NCBI RefSeq assembly: GCF_963665445.1
Contig: NZ_OY762276.1
Coordinates: 2,202,001-2,266,000, forward strand
Reading direction: 5' to 3'
DNA from: an uncultured Desulfobulbus sp.
GTDB lineage: Bacteria > Desulfobacterota > Desulfobulbia > Desulfobulbales > Desulfobulbaceae
DNA length: 64,000 nt
The notes under the pieces were generated by a model that worked only from the letters and a program-made list of their open reading frames with translations, did not search any database and was not told the origin of the DNA. Shown here one piece after another: positions 28,438 through 36,677 of this stretch (the stretch's first letter is position 1; each line of letters opens with the position of its first letter). A program made the translations under genes and the position numbers.

Positions 28438-28857
28438 ATGCTGACCATTTCCCCCCTGCTGCTTGGTTGCGGAATTTTCGTCGCCCTGCTCTGTCTGCTG
28501 ATCATAGCCCTTCTCCTCTGGCGGAAACGTGTTGAAGACCGACTGCTGATCCAACGAATGCGCGGCCTGCAGCAAAAAATCGAATCCGCGCTCAACGACG
28601 AGGGGTTTGAGGCCCAGCGGACCATGTTCGGCCAGGCGCTGCAATCGGCCAGCCTGACAACGGAGCTGCAGCGGCCCCGGCTGGAAAACCTGGCCAAGCT
28701 GGACAAACAGGCCCCGGAAAAATATCGGATACTCGGCAAGTTGGCATCGCAGGGTCTCAATGTGGAGGAGATTGCCGCCATTCTGGGAGTTTCGCGGATC
28801 GAGGCCGATCAGCTGTTGAGACTAAGCAGCGTGGCCCAGATGCGTCAGGGGATGTAA
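28438..28857 (+). CDS. Membrane-anchored HTH protein between fliA and flgF, unknown role
   Basis: A 139-residue protein with one N-terminal transmembrane helix (about 6-28), a charged coiled-coil stretch (about 30-60), a linker, and a C-terminal helix-turn-helix-like segment: ILGKLASQGLNVEEIAAILG at about 98-117, then SRIEADQLLRL. A similar layout (membrane anchor plus degenerate HTH, DUF2802 or SwrB/YlxL-like) occurs next to flhG-fliA in other bacteria and affects export-gate maturation or flagellar gene control. I do not assign it to a named family. The 51-bp gap to fliA suggests co-transcription. Confidence 0.8.
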   Translation: MLTISPLLLGCGIFVALLCLLIIALLLWRKRVEDRLLIQRMRGLQQKIESALNDEGFEAQRTMFGQALQSASLTTELQRPRLENLAKLDKQAPEKYRILGKLASQGLNVEEIAAILGVSRIEADQLLRLSSVAQMRQGM

Positions 28858-28962
28858 TCCTTCTTTCGCCAGTGGCCATGACCTTGGACATTAAACGGTT
28901 AAGAATCGCCAAAGACCAGCCGACAAGAAAGAAAACCAAGCAATTCCAACTGTAGAGGAACC

Positions 28963-29697
28963 ATGGGATCGGGAAAATACAGCGCCTTGAGTGGAGCGAT
29001 AGCCAGGGAGCAGGCCATGAGCAATGTGGCCTCGAACCTGGCCAACATCAGCACCACCGGCTTCAAGAAGAATCGGATCAGCTTTTCCTCGGTTCTTCGC
29101 GGTGCCCAACAGATCACGGATGCCAGCGGCAAGAATCTCGCCCGCATCCGCAAGATCAGCACCGACTTTTCCCAGGGAGGGATGCAGACCACCGACCGTC
29201 CGCTTGACGTGGCCATCGACGGCGAAGGCTTTTTCAAGGTGCAGAAAGGCCAGGAGTTTTATTACACCCGTGCCGGCCGCTTCATGCTCGATGAGAACGG
29301 CTTCGTGAAGACCGAAGATGGAGCCAATGTGCTGGGAGCCGGCAACAATCCCCTGCAGGTCGACACCACCCAGGGCAAAAACATATATATCGCTGAAACC
29401 GGTGAAATATCGGTCAACGGGGTTATGGGCGGCGTCCAGATCGGTGTGTACACCGTTGATGACGTCGAGCAGCTGGTCAAGGTCGGCGATTCGCTGTTTC
29501 GTCTCAAGGAGGGCGGAGATCAACCCCTGGCCACCGCCCGCACCCTCCAGGGGAATCTGGAGACCTCCAACATCAACATGGTGGAGGAGATGACCTCCAT
29601 GATCGCCACCCAGCGGGCATTTGAAGCCAACACCAAGATTCTCGAAGGATATTCAAAACTTGGTGAAAAACAAGATGAACTCGGTTCCGTCAGTTAA
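28963..29697 (+). CDS. flgF: Flagellar basal-body rod protein FlgF
   Basis: FlgF is a proximal rod subunit. The 244 residues have the axial N-terminus SGAIAREQAMSNVASNLANI followed by STTGFKKNR, the TRAGRF loop in the middle, and the C-terminal MVEEMTSMIATQRAFEANTK helix. FlgF and FlgG are paralogs; the shorter length and the order before flgG support FlgF. The start ATG has TAGAGGAACC upstream. A gap of 105 bp separates it from the preceding gene. Confidence 0.92.
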   Translation: MGSGKYSALSGAIAREQAMSNVASNLANISTTGFKKNRISFSSVLRGAQQITDASGKNLARIRKISTDFSQGGMQTTDRPLDVAIDGEGFFKVQKGQEFYYTRAGRFMLDENGFVKTEDGANVLGAGNNPLQVDTTQGKNIYIAETGEISVNGVMGGVQIGVYTVDDVEQLVKVGDSLFRLKEGGDQPLATARTLQGNLETSNINMVEEMTSMIATQRAFEANTKILEGYSKLGEKQDELGSVS

Positions 29698-29739
29698 CGG
29701 CGGCGCCTCCAATTGAGTATAGACTGACGAGGCCAACTT

Positions 29740-30522
29740 ATGCGCTCACTCTGGACATCAACCACCGGTATGTCAGCACAAAACCTGAACATGGACGTTA
29801 TTGCCAACAACCTGGCCAACGTCTCAACCACCGGATTCAAGAAAAGTCGGGCCGATTTCCAGGACCTGCTCTATCAGATCATGAAGGTTCCGGGAAGCCC
29901 GACCTCGGCGGACACCAAATCGCCCACCGGCATTCAGGTCGGGCTGGGAGTCAAGCCGGCGGCGGTGACCAAGGTCTTCACCACCGGCGATATCGTCCAG
30001 ACCCAGAACACCCTTGATGTGGCCATTGAGGGCCAGGGCTTTTTTCAGGTGCTGCTGCCCGACGGCAACACCGCCTACACCCGGGCCGGTAACCTGAAGA
30101 TGGATGGCGACGGTCGCCTCACCACCTCCGATGGCTACCCGATCCAACCTGAAATCACCATTCCCGAGGACGCCCGCGAAATCACCATCAGCGAAACCGG
30201 TGTGGTCAGCGCCATTCTCGGCTCGGACACCACCTCCACGGAGCTGGGCAACATCGACCTGGTCGACTTCATCAACGAGGCCGGGCTGATATCCATCGGC
30301 CGCAACCTTTTCCGCGAAACCGAGGCATCCGGCACAGCCATTGCCGGCACCCCGGGCACCGATGGCTTCGGCACCCTGTTGCAGGGATACATTGAAAACT
30401 CCAATGTCAATCTGGTCGAAGAGATGACGCAGATGATCACCACCCAACGCGCCTATGAGATCAATTCCAATGTGATCACTACCTCCGACGAGATGATGCA
30501 AACCGTGACTAACATGGTGTAA
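29740..30522 (+). CDS. flgG: Flagellar distal rod protein FlgG
   Basis: FlgG forms the distal rod inside the P and L rings. The 260 residues match the enterobacterial length exactly in class. It starts MRSLWTSTTGMSAQNLNMDV and has NNLANVSTTGFKKSRADFQD, the FlgG-specific extended loop (about 33-70), and the C-terminal NLVEEMTQMITTQRAYEINS helix. It is followed at four bases by flgA. Confidence 0.96.
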   Translation: MRSLWTSTTGMSAQNLNMDVIANNLANVSTTGFKKSRADFQDLLYQIMKVPGSPTSADTKSPTGIQVGLGVKPAAVTKVFTTGDIVQTQNTLDVAIEGQGFFQVLLPDGNTAYTRAGNLKMDGDGRLTTSDGYPIQPEITIPEDAREITISETGVVSAILGSDTTSTELGNIDLVDFINEAGLISIGRNLFRETEASGTAIAGTPGTDGFGTLLQGYIENSNVNLVEEMTQMITTQRAYEINSNVITTSDEMMQTVTNMV

Positions 30523-30526
30523 GTTA

Positions 30527-31474
30527 TTGATTTATAGATTTTTTCTTGTATGCATCGTTTGTCTTCTCCCCTGCGTGACGCTGGCCCGGGTCGCGGTGCG
30601 TTTTCAGGAGAACGCCACCGTGACCGGCCCGCGAATCGTTTTGGGAGATATTGCGCAGATCAGCCCGACCGGAAAGCAAGGCCAGACGCTGGCCCTGCTG
30701 CCGATAGCCTCTTCCCCTGCTCCCGGCAAGAGCAAGGATCTCTACACCGTCTCGGTGATAAATTCCCTGCGCAACCGCAAGGAGGTTGGGGACGTGGACT
30801 GGCAGGGCAGTCCGAGCATAAGCGTCACCCGCCTGGCGAGCAAGATCTCAAGGGCGCAGATCGAGGCGATCCTGGGGCAGTTCCTGCAGCAAAACAGCAA
30901 CCGGTTGCCAAAGGCCGAAATCCGCCTCACCGTCCTCCATGCCCCCGATGAACTTATTTTCCCCAAGGGTGCCTTAAGCTGGAAGGTCATGCCGTCCAGG
31001 GCCGCAATTTTAGGGAGCAGCAGCTTTTCCATTGCCTTTGCGGTTGACGGACAACCGGCTGGCAACTGCGTGGTCCGCTGCAGGTTGGCCGCCCTGGGCG
31101 AGGTGGCCGTTGCCGCCCTGCCCCTGCGCAAGGGGGAGATCATTGGCGAACGCTCCATCCGCATGGAAAAGCGGGACCTGACCGGACTTGACGATCCCTA
31201 CCGCAGCAAAACACCGCTGATCGGCCTGGAGGCAGCCCGCACCATCTCCGCCGGAACCGTTCTCGACCATGAAATCATTGCCGCACCCTCAATCATCAAA
31301 AGCGGTGAAATGGTGACCATTATCGCCCTCAAAGGACCGATGCGGCTGAGCGCCAAGGGGCTTGCCAAGGAAAACGGCCGTGAAGGGGAAATGATTCGGG
31401 TGAAAAACATCAGTTCAAACAAGGTCATCTACTGCCGGGTCAACCGTCCCGGCGTTGTCACCGTGGAGTTTTGA
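30527..31474 (+). CDS. flgA: Flagellar P-ring chaperone FlgA
   Basis: FlgA is a periplasmic chaperone for P-ring (FlgI) assembly. The predicted start is TTG, giving a signal peptide MIYRFFLVCIVCLLPCVTLA; no ATG lies in a suitable position. The 315 residues contain a long N-terminal domain and the C-terminal SAF domain with PLRKGEIIGERSIRMEKRDL, then IGLEAARTISAGTVLDHEI and RVKNISSNKVIYCRV, the FlgA signature. It is longer than the roughly 220 residues of E. coli FlgA because of an extra N-terminal region, as seen in several non-enteric species. Confidence 0.92.
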   Translation: MIYRFFLVCIVCLLPCVTLARVAVRFQENATVTGPRIVLGDIAQISPTGKQGQTLALLPIASSPAPGKSKDLYTVSVINSLRNRKEVGDVDWQGSPSISVTRLASKISRAQIEAILGQFLQQNSNRLPKAEIRLTVLHAPDELIFPKGALSWKVMPSRAAILGSSSFSIAFAVDGQPAGNCVVRCRLAALGEVAVAALPLRKGEIIGERSIRMEKRDLTGLDDPYRSKTPLIGLEAARTISAGTVLDHEIIAAPSIIKSGEMVTIIALKGPMRLSAKGLAKENGREGEMIRVKNISSNKVIYCRVNRPGVVTVEF

Positions 31475-31475
31475 C

Positions 31476-32207
31476 ATGAACAGGAAAATGGCGTCTACTC
31501 TCTGTGAATCTCGGCAACTGCTGCTGGTCTCCCTCTCCGCCCTTGCCTGCGCGCTTCTCCTTTTCGGCTGCGCCAACCAGCATACGGTCGAAGTCGCCCC
31601 TGTCACCGAACCGCTGGAAGAACCGGTGGCCGGAGATGCCCGGCCACAATCGCCCGGAACCCTGTGGAACGGCGATGAAGGCAACTGGCTGGCAGATATC
31701 AAGGCTCGGCGGGTCGGCGATATCGTCACCGTGATTATCGAGGAGGAGGCCAGCGCCTCCAAGGAGGCAACCACGGATACGGATCGTTCCTCCAGTATTT
31801 CCGCCGGTATTTCCAGCCTGTTCGGCTTGGAGCAATCCCTTGCCAATCGAAACGCCAACCTCAACCCCTCTTCGCTGATCAGCGCTTCCACAGCCAATGA
31901 TTTTTCCGGCGGCGGCAAAACCACCCGCTCGGAAAACCTGGCCGCAACCCTGACCACCCAGGTGGTCAAGGTCTACCCCAATGGCAACCTGAAGATCCGT
32001 GGCGGCAAATCGGTTACGGTCAACAACGAAAACCAGATCATCTACCTTACCGGCATTGTCCGCTCCTACGACGTTTCCGCAGACAATACCGTTGATTCGG
32101 GCAATATCCTCAACGCCCAGATTTCCTATACCGGTAAGGGATCGCTTTCCGATAAACAGAAGCCCGGCTGGTTGATGCGCATTTTTGACAACACCTGGCC
32201 GTTTTAA
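31476..32207 (+). CDS. flgH: Flagellar L-ring lipoprotein FlgH
   Basis: FlgH makes the outer-membrane L-ring bushing. I choose ATG 31476, one base after the flgA stop, over the TTG at 31455. The 243 residues open with a long n-region and then a lipobox, LFGC at about 29-32, so the mature lipoprotein would begin at Cys32. Family motifs DIKARRVGDIVTVIIEEEAS, then NGNLKIRGGKSVTVNNENQI and GIVRSYDVSADNTVDS, are present. It implies a Gram-negative outer membrane. Confidence 0.95.
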   Translation: MNRKMASTLCESRQLLLVSLSALACALLLFGCANQHTVEVAPVTEPLEEPVAGDARPQSPGTLWNGDEGNWLADIKARRVGDIVTVIIEEEASASKEATTDTDRSSSISAGISSLFGLEQSLANRNANLNPSSLISASTANDFSGGGKTTRSENLAATLTTQVVKVYPNGNLKIRGGKSVTVNNENQIIYLTGIVRSYDVSADNTVDSGNILNAQISYTGKGSLSDKQKPGWLMRIFDNTWPF

Positions 32208-32227
32208 GATTTTTTGAGGAACCCACT

Positions 32228-33346
32228 ATGAAACACCGTACTGTGCTTCCCCTGTTGTTGGTCCTTTTCTCGCAGCTTTGCTGCCTTGATAACGCGTGGC
32301 CCACCAGAATCAAGGATCTGGCGGATATCGAAGGGGTGCGGCAAAACCAGCTCATGGGCTATGGCCTGGTGATCGGCCTCAATGGCACCGGTGACGATAT
32401 CAAAAAATCCGTTTTCACCAAACAGGCCATGGTCAATATGATCAAACGGATGGGCATGGCATTGACCGACACTGTTTTCAGTCAGATGAAAACCAAGAAC
32501 GTGGCCGCGGTCATGGTCACGGCCCAGCTGCCGCCCTTTGCCCGTCCCGGCTCGGCCATCGATGTGCAGATCTCCTCCATCGGCGATGCCTCCAGCCTCT
32601 CCGGCGGTACCCTGCTGATGACGCCGCTCAAAGGTCCGGACGGCAACACCTACGCCGTTGCCCAGGGGCCGCTGGCAGTCGGCGGCATTGCCTTTGGCGG
32701 CAAGTCGGCCAAGGTGCAGAAAAATTTTCCCACCTCAGGACGCATCACCGGCGGCGCACTGGTGGAACGGGCCGTGAACTACGCCCTGCCTGCCTCGGGC
32801 AATCTGATCTATCAGCTGCGGGAGACCGATTTCACCACCGCCGCACGCATGGTCGAGGCCATCAACGCCCACTTCGGCAACGGCACGGCCCATCCCGTGG
32901 ACTCCCGAACCATCAGGGTGCAGCAGCCATCGACCTTCCAGGGCGACATGGTCAACTTCATTGCCGATCTGGAAGGCATCGATGTCGAGCCGGATCAACC
33001 GGCTAAAATCGTGGTCAACGAGCGCACCGGCACCATTGTCATGGGCCAGGAGGTGCGCATCTCCACGGTGGCCGTCTCCCATGGCAATCTCAACCTGGTG
33101 GTCACCGATTCCATGCAGGTCTCCCAACCCAACCCGCTTTCCGGGGGAACGACGGTTGCCACGCCGACAACGACCGCCAACGCCACCGAGGATGCGGGCA
33201 ACCTGGTGGTCATGCCCATGGGGGCAAACCTTGGCGACATAGCGCGAGCACTGAATGCCATCGGCGCCACCCCGCGCGATTTGATCGCCATTTTCCAGGC
33301 CATCAAGGCCGCCGGCGCCCTGCATGGCGAACTGGTTATTCTCTAA
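32228..33346 (+). CDS. flgI: Flagellar P-ring protein FlgI
   Basis: FlgI builds the P ring around the rod at the peptidoglycan layer. The 372 residues start with a signal peptide (about 1-24), then RIKDLADIEGVRQNQLMGYG and VIGLNGTGDD, and contain MVTAQLPPFARPGSAIDVQI and the C-terminal LNAIGATPRDLIAIFQAIKA segment; all are diagnostic. TTGAGGAACC lies upstream of the ATG. It follows flgH by 20 bp and precedes flgJ. Confidence 0.97.
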   Translation: MKHRTVLPLLLVLFSQLCCLDNAWPTRIKDLADIEGVRQNQLMGYGLVIGLNGTGDDIKKSVFTKQAMVNMIKRMGMALTDTVFSQMKTKNVAAVMVTAQLPPFARPGSAIDVQISSIGDASSLSGGTLLMTPLKGPDGNTYAVAQGPLAVGGIAFGGKSAKVQKNFPTSGRITGGALVERAVNYALPASGNLIYQLRETDFTTAARMVEAINAHFGNGTAHPVDSRTIRVQQPSTFQGDMVNFIADLEGIDVEPDQPAKIVVNERTGTIVMGQEVRISTVAVSHGNLNLVVTDSMQVSQPNPLSGGTTVATPTTTANATEDAGNLVVMPMGANLGDIARALNAIGATPRDLIAIFQAIKAAGALHGELVIL

Positions 33347-33370
33347 ATTCAACGAGGCTTGCTGATACCA

Positions 33371-33682
33371 ATGAGAACCACGCTTGACAATCCGCTGCTC
33401 ACCGCACAAACGTCGACGGTTGATTCGCAAAAATCGCTCAAGGATCGCGCGGCACTGAAAAAGGCCTGTCAGGATTTTGAAGCCATATTTATCCAGTCGA
33501 TGTTCAAATCGATGCGGAAAACCGTGCCCGACGGAGGTCTCTTTGCAAAGGACCACGCCACCGAAATGTATCAGGACATGATCGATCAGGAAATCGCCAC
33601 CCGGGTTGCACAAAGGCAAAGCCTGGGGCTTGCGGATCAGATGTATCGCCAGATGGAAAAGGTACTTTCTGCCAAGAAATGA
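33371..33682 (+). CDS. flgJ: FlgJ-type rod-capping protein, N-terminal domain only
   Basis: This corresponds to the rod-scaffold half of FlgJ (rod-binding domain). The 103 residues carry ALKKACQDFEAIFIQSMFKS and LFAKDHATEMYQDMIDQEIA, the FlgJ N-domain motifs. The C-terminal muramidase (glucosaminidase) domain of enterobacterial FlgJ is absent, and no muramidase gene lies nearby, so peptidoglycan cutting must come from another locus. Single-domain FlgJ is common outside gamma- and betaproteobacteria. ATG 33371 is preferred; a TTG at 33359 would add four residues. Confidence 0.9.
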   Translation: MRTTLDNPLLTAQTSTVDSQKSLKDRAALKKACQDFEAIFIQSMFKSMRKTVPDGGLFAKDHATEMYQDMIDQEIATRVAQRQSLGLADQMYRQMEKVLSAKK

Positions 33683-33725
33683 TCGGGCCTCCAATTTTTT
33701 CTCGTTTTTTTTTTCATTTTTTCTG

Positions 33726-33753
33726 TAAAGTTTTTATTAACCACAGCCGATAA
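33726..33753 (+). promoter_or_regulatory. Sigma-28 (FliA) promoter for the flgM operon
   Basis: TAAAGTTT (33726-33733), a 12-bp spacer, then GCCGATAA (33746-33753). Both boxes are perfect matches to the sigma-28 consensus. Transcription would start about 65 bp before the ATG at 33828. The leader then contains a small hairpin, ACGGGA (33761-33766) with TCCCGT (33777-33782). Confidence 0.9.
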
Positions 33754-33827
33754 AAAGCTAACGGGAAAATGAACACTCCCGTCAAATGAGCCAGGATGGC
33801 CCAAAAATGCTGCAGGGAGGCGGGAAA

Positions 33828-34397
33828 ATGGTTAATGAAATCAGCTCAAACAAGGCAAGTAGCTCCTTCTATTCATACAAGAACTTGAACGTGGATACCT
33901 CCAGCTCGCGGGCGACCCTCAACAAGGATGGCAGCCAGTCCATCTCCTCGGAGTCGGTCAGTTTGCGCAGCGAATCCACCTCGGCGCTGACCTATACCGG
34001 GTCCATGCAGCTCAAGGATGCAGCTGAAGCCGGGTACGAAAAGCTACGGGCCTATGTAGCCAATCTGCTGCAGGAACAAGGGGTGAGCACCAAAATAGCC
34101 ACCAGTGACGGAGAAATCGACCTGAGCTCGATCGAACCCGAGCAGGCACAGGAACTGGTGAGCGAAGACGGCTATTTTGGGGTAGAAAAAACATCGGAGC
34201 GGATTTTTCAATTTGCCATTGGCATCGCCGGCGGCGATACTTCCCGCATTGACGCAATCAAAGAAGGCATCGATAAAGGTTTTGCCGAGGCCAAGAAGGC
34301 CTTTGGCGACTGGTTACCCGACATCTCCTATGCTACCTACGATGCGGTAATGGAAAAACTCGATAACTGGGTTGCGCAATCAGAGGCTGAGGCCTAA
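33828..34397 (+). CDS. Conserved unknown protein upstream of flgM (DUF5610-like)
   Basis: The 189-residue protein has no signal peptide or membrane helix. The start at 33828 is fixed by GGAGG (33816-33820) seven bases upstream; two earlier in-frame ATGs lack such a site. The N-terminal third is Ser-rich and low in complexity (about 5-60), a composition seen in export signals. The C-terminal half has FAIGIAGGDTSRIDAIKEGI and the ISYATYDAVMEKLDNWV helix, which I recall from DUF5610 proteins; this match is tentative. It is the first gene after a perfect FliA promoter and lies 23 bp from flgM, so it is a late flagellar gene of unknown function. Confidence 0.75.
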   Translation: MVNEISSNKASSSFYSYKNLNVDTSSSRATLNKDGSQSISSESVSLRSESTSALTYTGSMQLKDAAEAGYEKLRAYVANLLQEQGVSTKIATSDGEIDLSSIEPEQAQELVSEDGYFGVEKTSERIFQFAIGIAGGDTSRIDAIKEGIDKGFAEAKKAFGDWLPDISYATYDAVMEKLDNWVAQSEAEA

Positions 34398-34420
34398 TCC
34401 ATTGATTTAAGGTGAACGTG

Positions 34421-34702
34421 ATGACTGTCAACTTTTTCGGAATGCCTGGTAGGCCCATTGGTGGCCTGAATGTGAATCAGGTCAGCGATTCGCAAAAGTC
34501 GTCCAAAACAAAACCAGCAGAAGAAGTGTCCTTTGGCTCGACCCTTGAGAGTGCCCAGGCCGCCCAATCCACCAGCAAGGTAGAAGATCCCGAGCGTGCG
34601 GCACGGGTCCAGCAGCTCAAGGCACAGGTCAGTGCCGGTACCTATGAGCCTGATCTCGAGTCAGTCTCTGCCCAACTGCTCAAATTCTTGGTTGAAAGGT
34701 AA
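34421..34702 (+). CDS. flgM: Anti-sigma-28 factor FlgM
   Basis: FlgM binds FliA until it is exported through the finished hook. At 93 residues, the N-terminal half is disordered-looking and the C-terminal half has the FlgM pattern RAARVQQLKAQVSAGTYEPD followed by LESVSAQLLKFLVER. ATG 34421 sits five bases after AAGGTGA and is preferred to the GTG at 34412. It precedes flgN by four bases. Its own FliA promoter makes the usual negative feedback loop. Confidence 0.92.
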   Translation: MTVNFFGMPGRPIGGLNVNQVSDSQKSSKTKPAEEVSFGSTLESAQAAQSTSKVEDPERAARVQQLKAQVSAGTYEPDLESVSAQLLKFLVER

Positions 34703-34706
34703 GACC

Positions 34707-35060
34707 ATGGAGCGTGAAACTGTTCGCGAACTGTTGATTCAGCTGCGGGATACCATCCAGTTGGAGAGGGAGCATGCCAAGACCTTGGACCTCTCCGCGA
34801 TGTTGGATGATATCCGCCGCAAAGAAACACTGATCAAGGTGCTCAACTCCGTCAAAGAACTGCACCCTGAAGATCAGCAGTATGCCCAACAGATTCAGCA
34901 CGAGAATCGGCGCAATGCCTTTTTGTACCGGGCAACCTTGAACTGGATCCAGGAAACCATGGAATTTTTTGGACGAAGGTCAGCTCCCGTGACCTACACC
35001 CCGTACGGCAAAACCCGCAACTCTGCTGCCAACGGCCGGCTCCTCTCCGGCACCATCTGA
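34707..35060 (+). CDS. flgN: FlgN-type export chaperone
   Basis: The small helical chaperone for the hook-filament junction proteins FlgK and FlgL. The 117 residues begin METRE-like (MERETVRELLIQLRDTIQLE), have a long coiled coil to about residue 90, and end in a basic tail. Sequence conservation in this family is low. The call rests on helicity, size and position between flgM and flgK, the normal order. GAAAGG precedes the ATG. A terminator follows at 35081. Confidence 0.82.
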   Translation: MERETVRELLIQLRDTIQLEREHAKTLDLSAMLDDIRRKETLIKVLNSVKELHPEDQQYAQQIQHENRRNAFLYRATLNWIQETMEFFGRRSAPVTYTPYGKTRNSAANGRLLSGTI

Positions 35061-35080
35061 TCCAACGCCTCTGCCTATCA

Positions 35081-35108
35081 ACCGCCATGTCTGGCGGTTT
35101 TTCTTTTT
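35081..35108 (+). terminator. Rho-independent terminator after flgN
   Basis: A 7-bp stem, ACCGCCA (35081-35087) with TGGCGGT (35092-35098), has a four-base loop and is followed by a T-rich run to 35108. It separates the flgM-flgN unit from flgK, which has its own promoter. Confidence 0.88.
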
Positions 35109-35149
35109 CATCCAACCTGTTGTAAAACTTCCGCAAAGAGCTTCCCCCC

Positions 35150-35177
35150 TAAACTCCCTCGCACTTTCTGCCGATAG
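35150..35177 (+). promoter_or_regulatory. Sigma-28 (FliA) promoter for flgK-flgL
   Basis: TAAACTCC (35150-35157), a 12-bp spacer, then GCCGATAG (35170-35177). The -10 box matches 7 of 8 and the -35 box keeps TAAA. It lies just after the flgN terminator and about 90 bp before flgK. Confidence 0.82.
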
Positions 35178-35276
35178 TATCAATAGGTAACATTTTGTTG
35201 CATGCACGTATTGCCCCAGGGCAAGCGTCCACGGCAGCATGATCTATTCGCAACCATCCGGGGGATCAGCGCACCC

Positions 35277-36674
35277 ATGACCAGCCTGCTCAATGCACTC
35301 AATGCCGGCAAAACCAGCCTGCTGACCAACCAAAAATCGATCGAGATCGTCGGCAACAACATCGCCAACGTCAATACCGAAGGGTATTCGCGGCAACGTG
35401 CCGAGCTCTCGCAGATTCCCGCGGTCAACTTCGGCGACTTCTTTGTCGGCCAGGGCGTGACCGTCTCCGACGTGAGCCGTGATTATTCGGTGTTTATCAA
35501 CCGGCAGCTGCAGGACAAGACCATCGAATACGGCGAAGAGAGCGGAAAATCCAACTCGCTGTCCGAGTTGGAACGTATCTTTTCGGTGGGCGAAGACAAC
35601 CTGGCCTCGCAGATCAACGACTTCTTCGACGCCTGGCAGGAGTTGACCGCCAACCCGAGCGGCGAGGTTGAACGGGATATCGTTCTCCAGCGGGGTGAGC
35701 TCCTGGGCGATGCCTTTGCCAGCATGACCGACGAGTTGGATACGGTTGTCTCCAACATGAACACCGAAATTATCGGCGAGGTGGATTACCTCAACGAAAA
35801 GATTGCGGAAATAGCCAAACTCAACGACCGTATCAGCCTGGTGGAAATTTCCGGACAAACCGCCAACGCCGCCCGTGATCAGCGGGATTTGATTGTCCAG
35901 GACCTCTCCGAGACCCTGGGCATCGAAACCTACACCGACAACCGGGGCATGCTCTGCGTGCAGCTTCCCGGCGGCATGCCGCTGGTGCAGGGCAATCTCT
36001 GCTCGACCATCAAGACCGTCACCAATGGGTCCAATGTCGATCTGCAGCTCGAAACCACCGGCGTCACTTTGGATATCGACCTGCAAAACCTGGGCGGCAA
36101 GTTCAAAGGGATGTTCGAGACCCGGGATGTGTTCATTGCCGACCTTCAGGAAAGCCTCAATACCCTGGCCATTGACCTGACCAGTGCGGTCAATGCGCAG
36201 CATGCTGCCGGCTACGGTTCCGACGGTGTGACCGGCCGGAATTTTTTCAACGATATTTCCGCCCTCGGCGTCGGCCAGGTCGCCAGCCGCAATGTGGCCC
36301 TGGCCATCTCGGATGCAACGGAGATTGCCGCGGCCGGCAATTCCACGGCAGCTCCGGGCGACAATGAAAACGCCCTGGCCATTGCCCAGCTTGAAATAAC
36401 CCACCACGTCGGCACCACCGGTGACACCTTTGACAACTATTTTGCCAAAATGGTGGCCGATGTCGGCATCGAGGCTGCCCGCAACGAATTGGCGCTTTCC
36501 GGTGCGGAAGATGCCTCGGTGCAGCTGCAAAACCTCCGCGACGGCTATTCCGGAGTTTCCCTGGAAGAAGAAATGATCGACTTGATTCAATATCAACGCG
36601 GCTTTGAGTCTTCGGCCAAATTCCTTGCCACCGTCGACGAAATGATGAATGCCCTCCTCCAGCTCAAAGGATAA
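35277..36674 (+). CDS. flgK: Hook-filament junction protein FlgK (HAP1)
   Basis: FlgK is the first junction ring between hook and filament. ATG 35277 gives the family N-terminus MTSLLNALNAGKTSLLTNQK; the longer frame from 35202 would add 25 residues that include promoter-proximal leader. Length is 465 residues. The rod-type motif reads NNIANVNTEGYSRQRAELSQ, and the C-terminus has SLEEEMIDLIQYQRGFESSA. It is followed directly by flgL. Confidence 0.95.
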   Translation: MTSLLNALNAGKTSLLTNQKSIEIVGNNIANVNTEGYSRQRAELSQIPAVNFGDFFVGQGVTVSDVSRDYSVFINRQLQDKTIEYGEESGKSNSLSELERIFSVGEDNLASQINDFFDAWQELTANPSGEVERDIVLQRGELLGDAFASMTDELDTVVSNMNTEIIGEVDYLNEKIAEIAKLNDRISLVEISGQTANAARDQRDLIVQDLSETLGIETYTDNRGMLCVQLPGGMPLVQGNLCSTIKTVTNGSNVDLQLETTGVTLDIDLQNLGGKFKGMFETRDVFIADLQESLNTLAIDLTSAVNAQHAAGYGSDGVTGRNFFNDISALGVGQVASRNVALAISDATEIAAAGNSTAAPGDNENALAIAQLEITHHVGTTGDTFDNYFAKMVADVGIEAARNELALSGAEDASVQLQNLRDGYSGVSLEEEMIDLIQYQRGFESSAKFLATVDEMMNALLQLKG

Positions 36675-36677
36675 GCC

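Noticed and set aside
28873..28888. Sigma-54-like TGGCC-N-TTGG sequence before flgF
   Set aside because: The spacing is right (GG-N10) but the -12 element reads GG instead of the invariant GC, so it does not reach my threshold.
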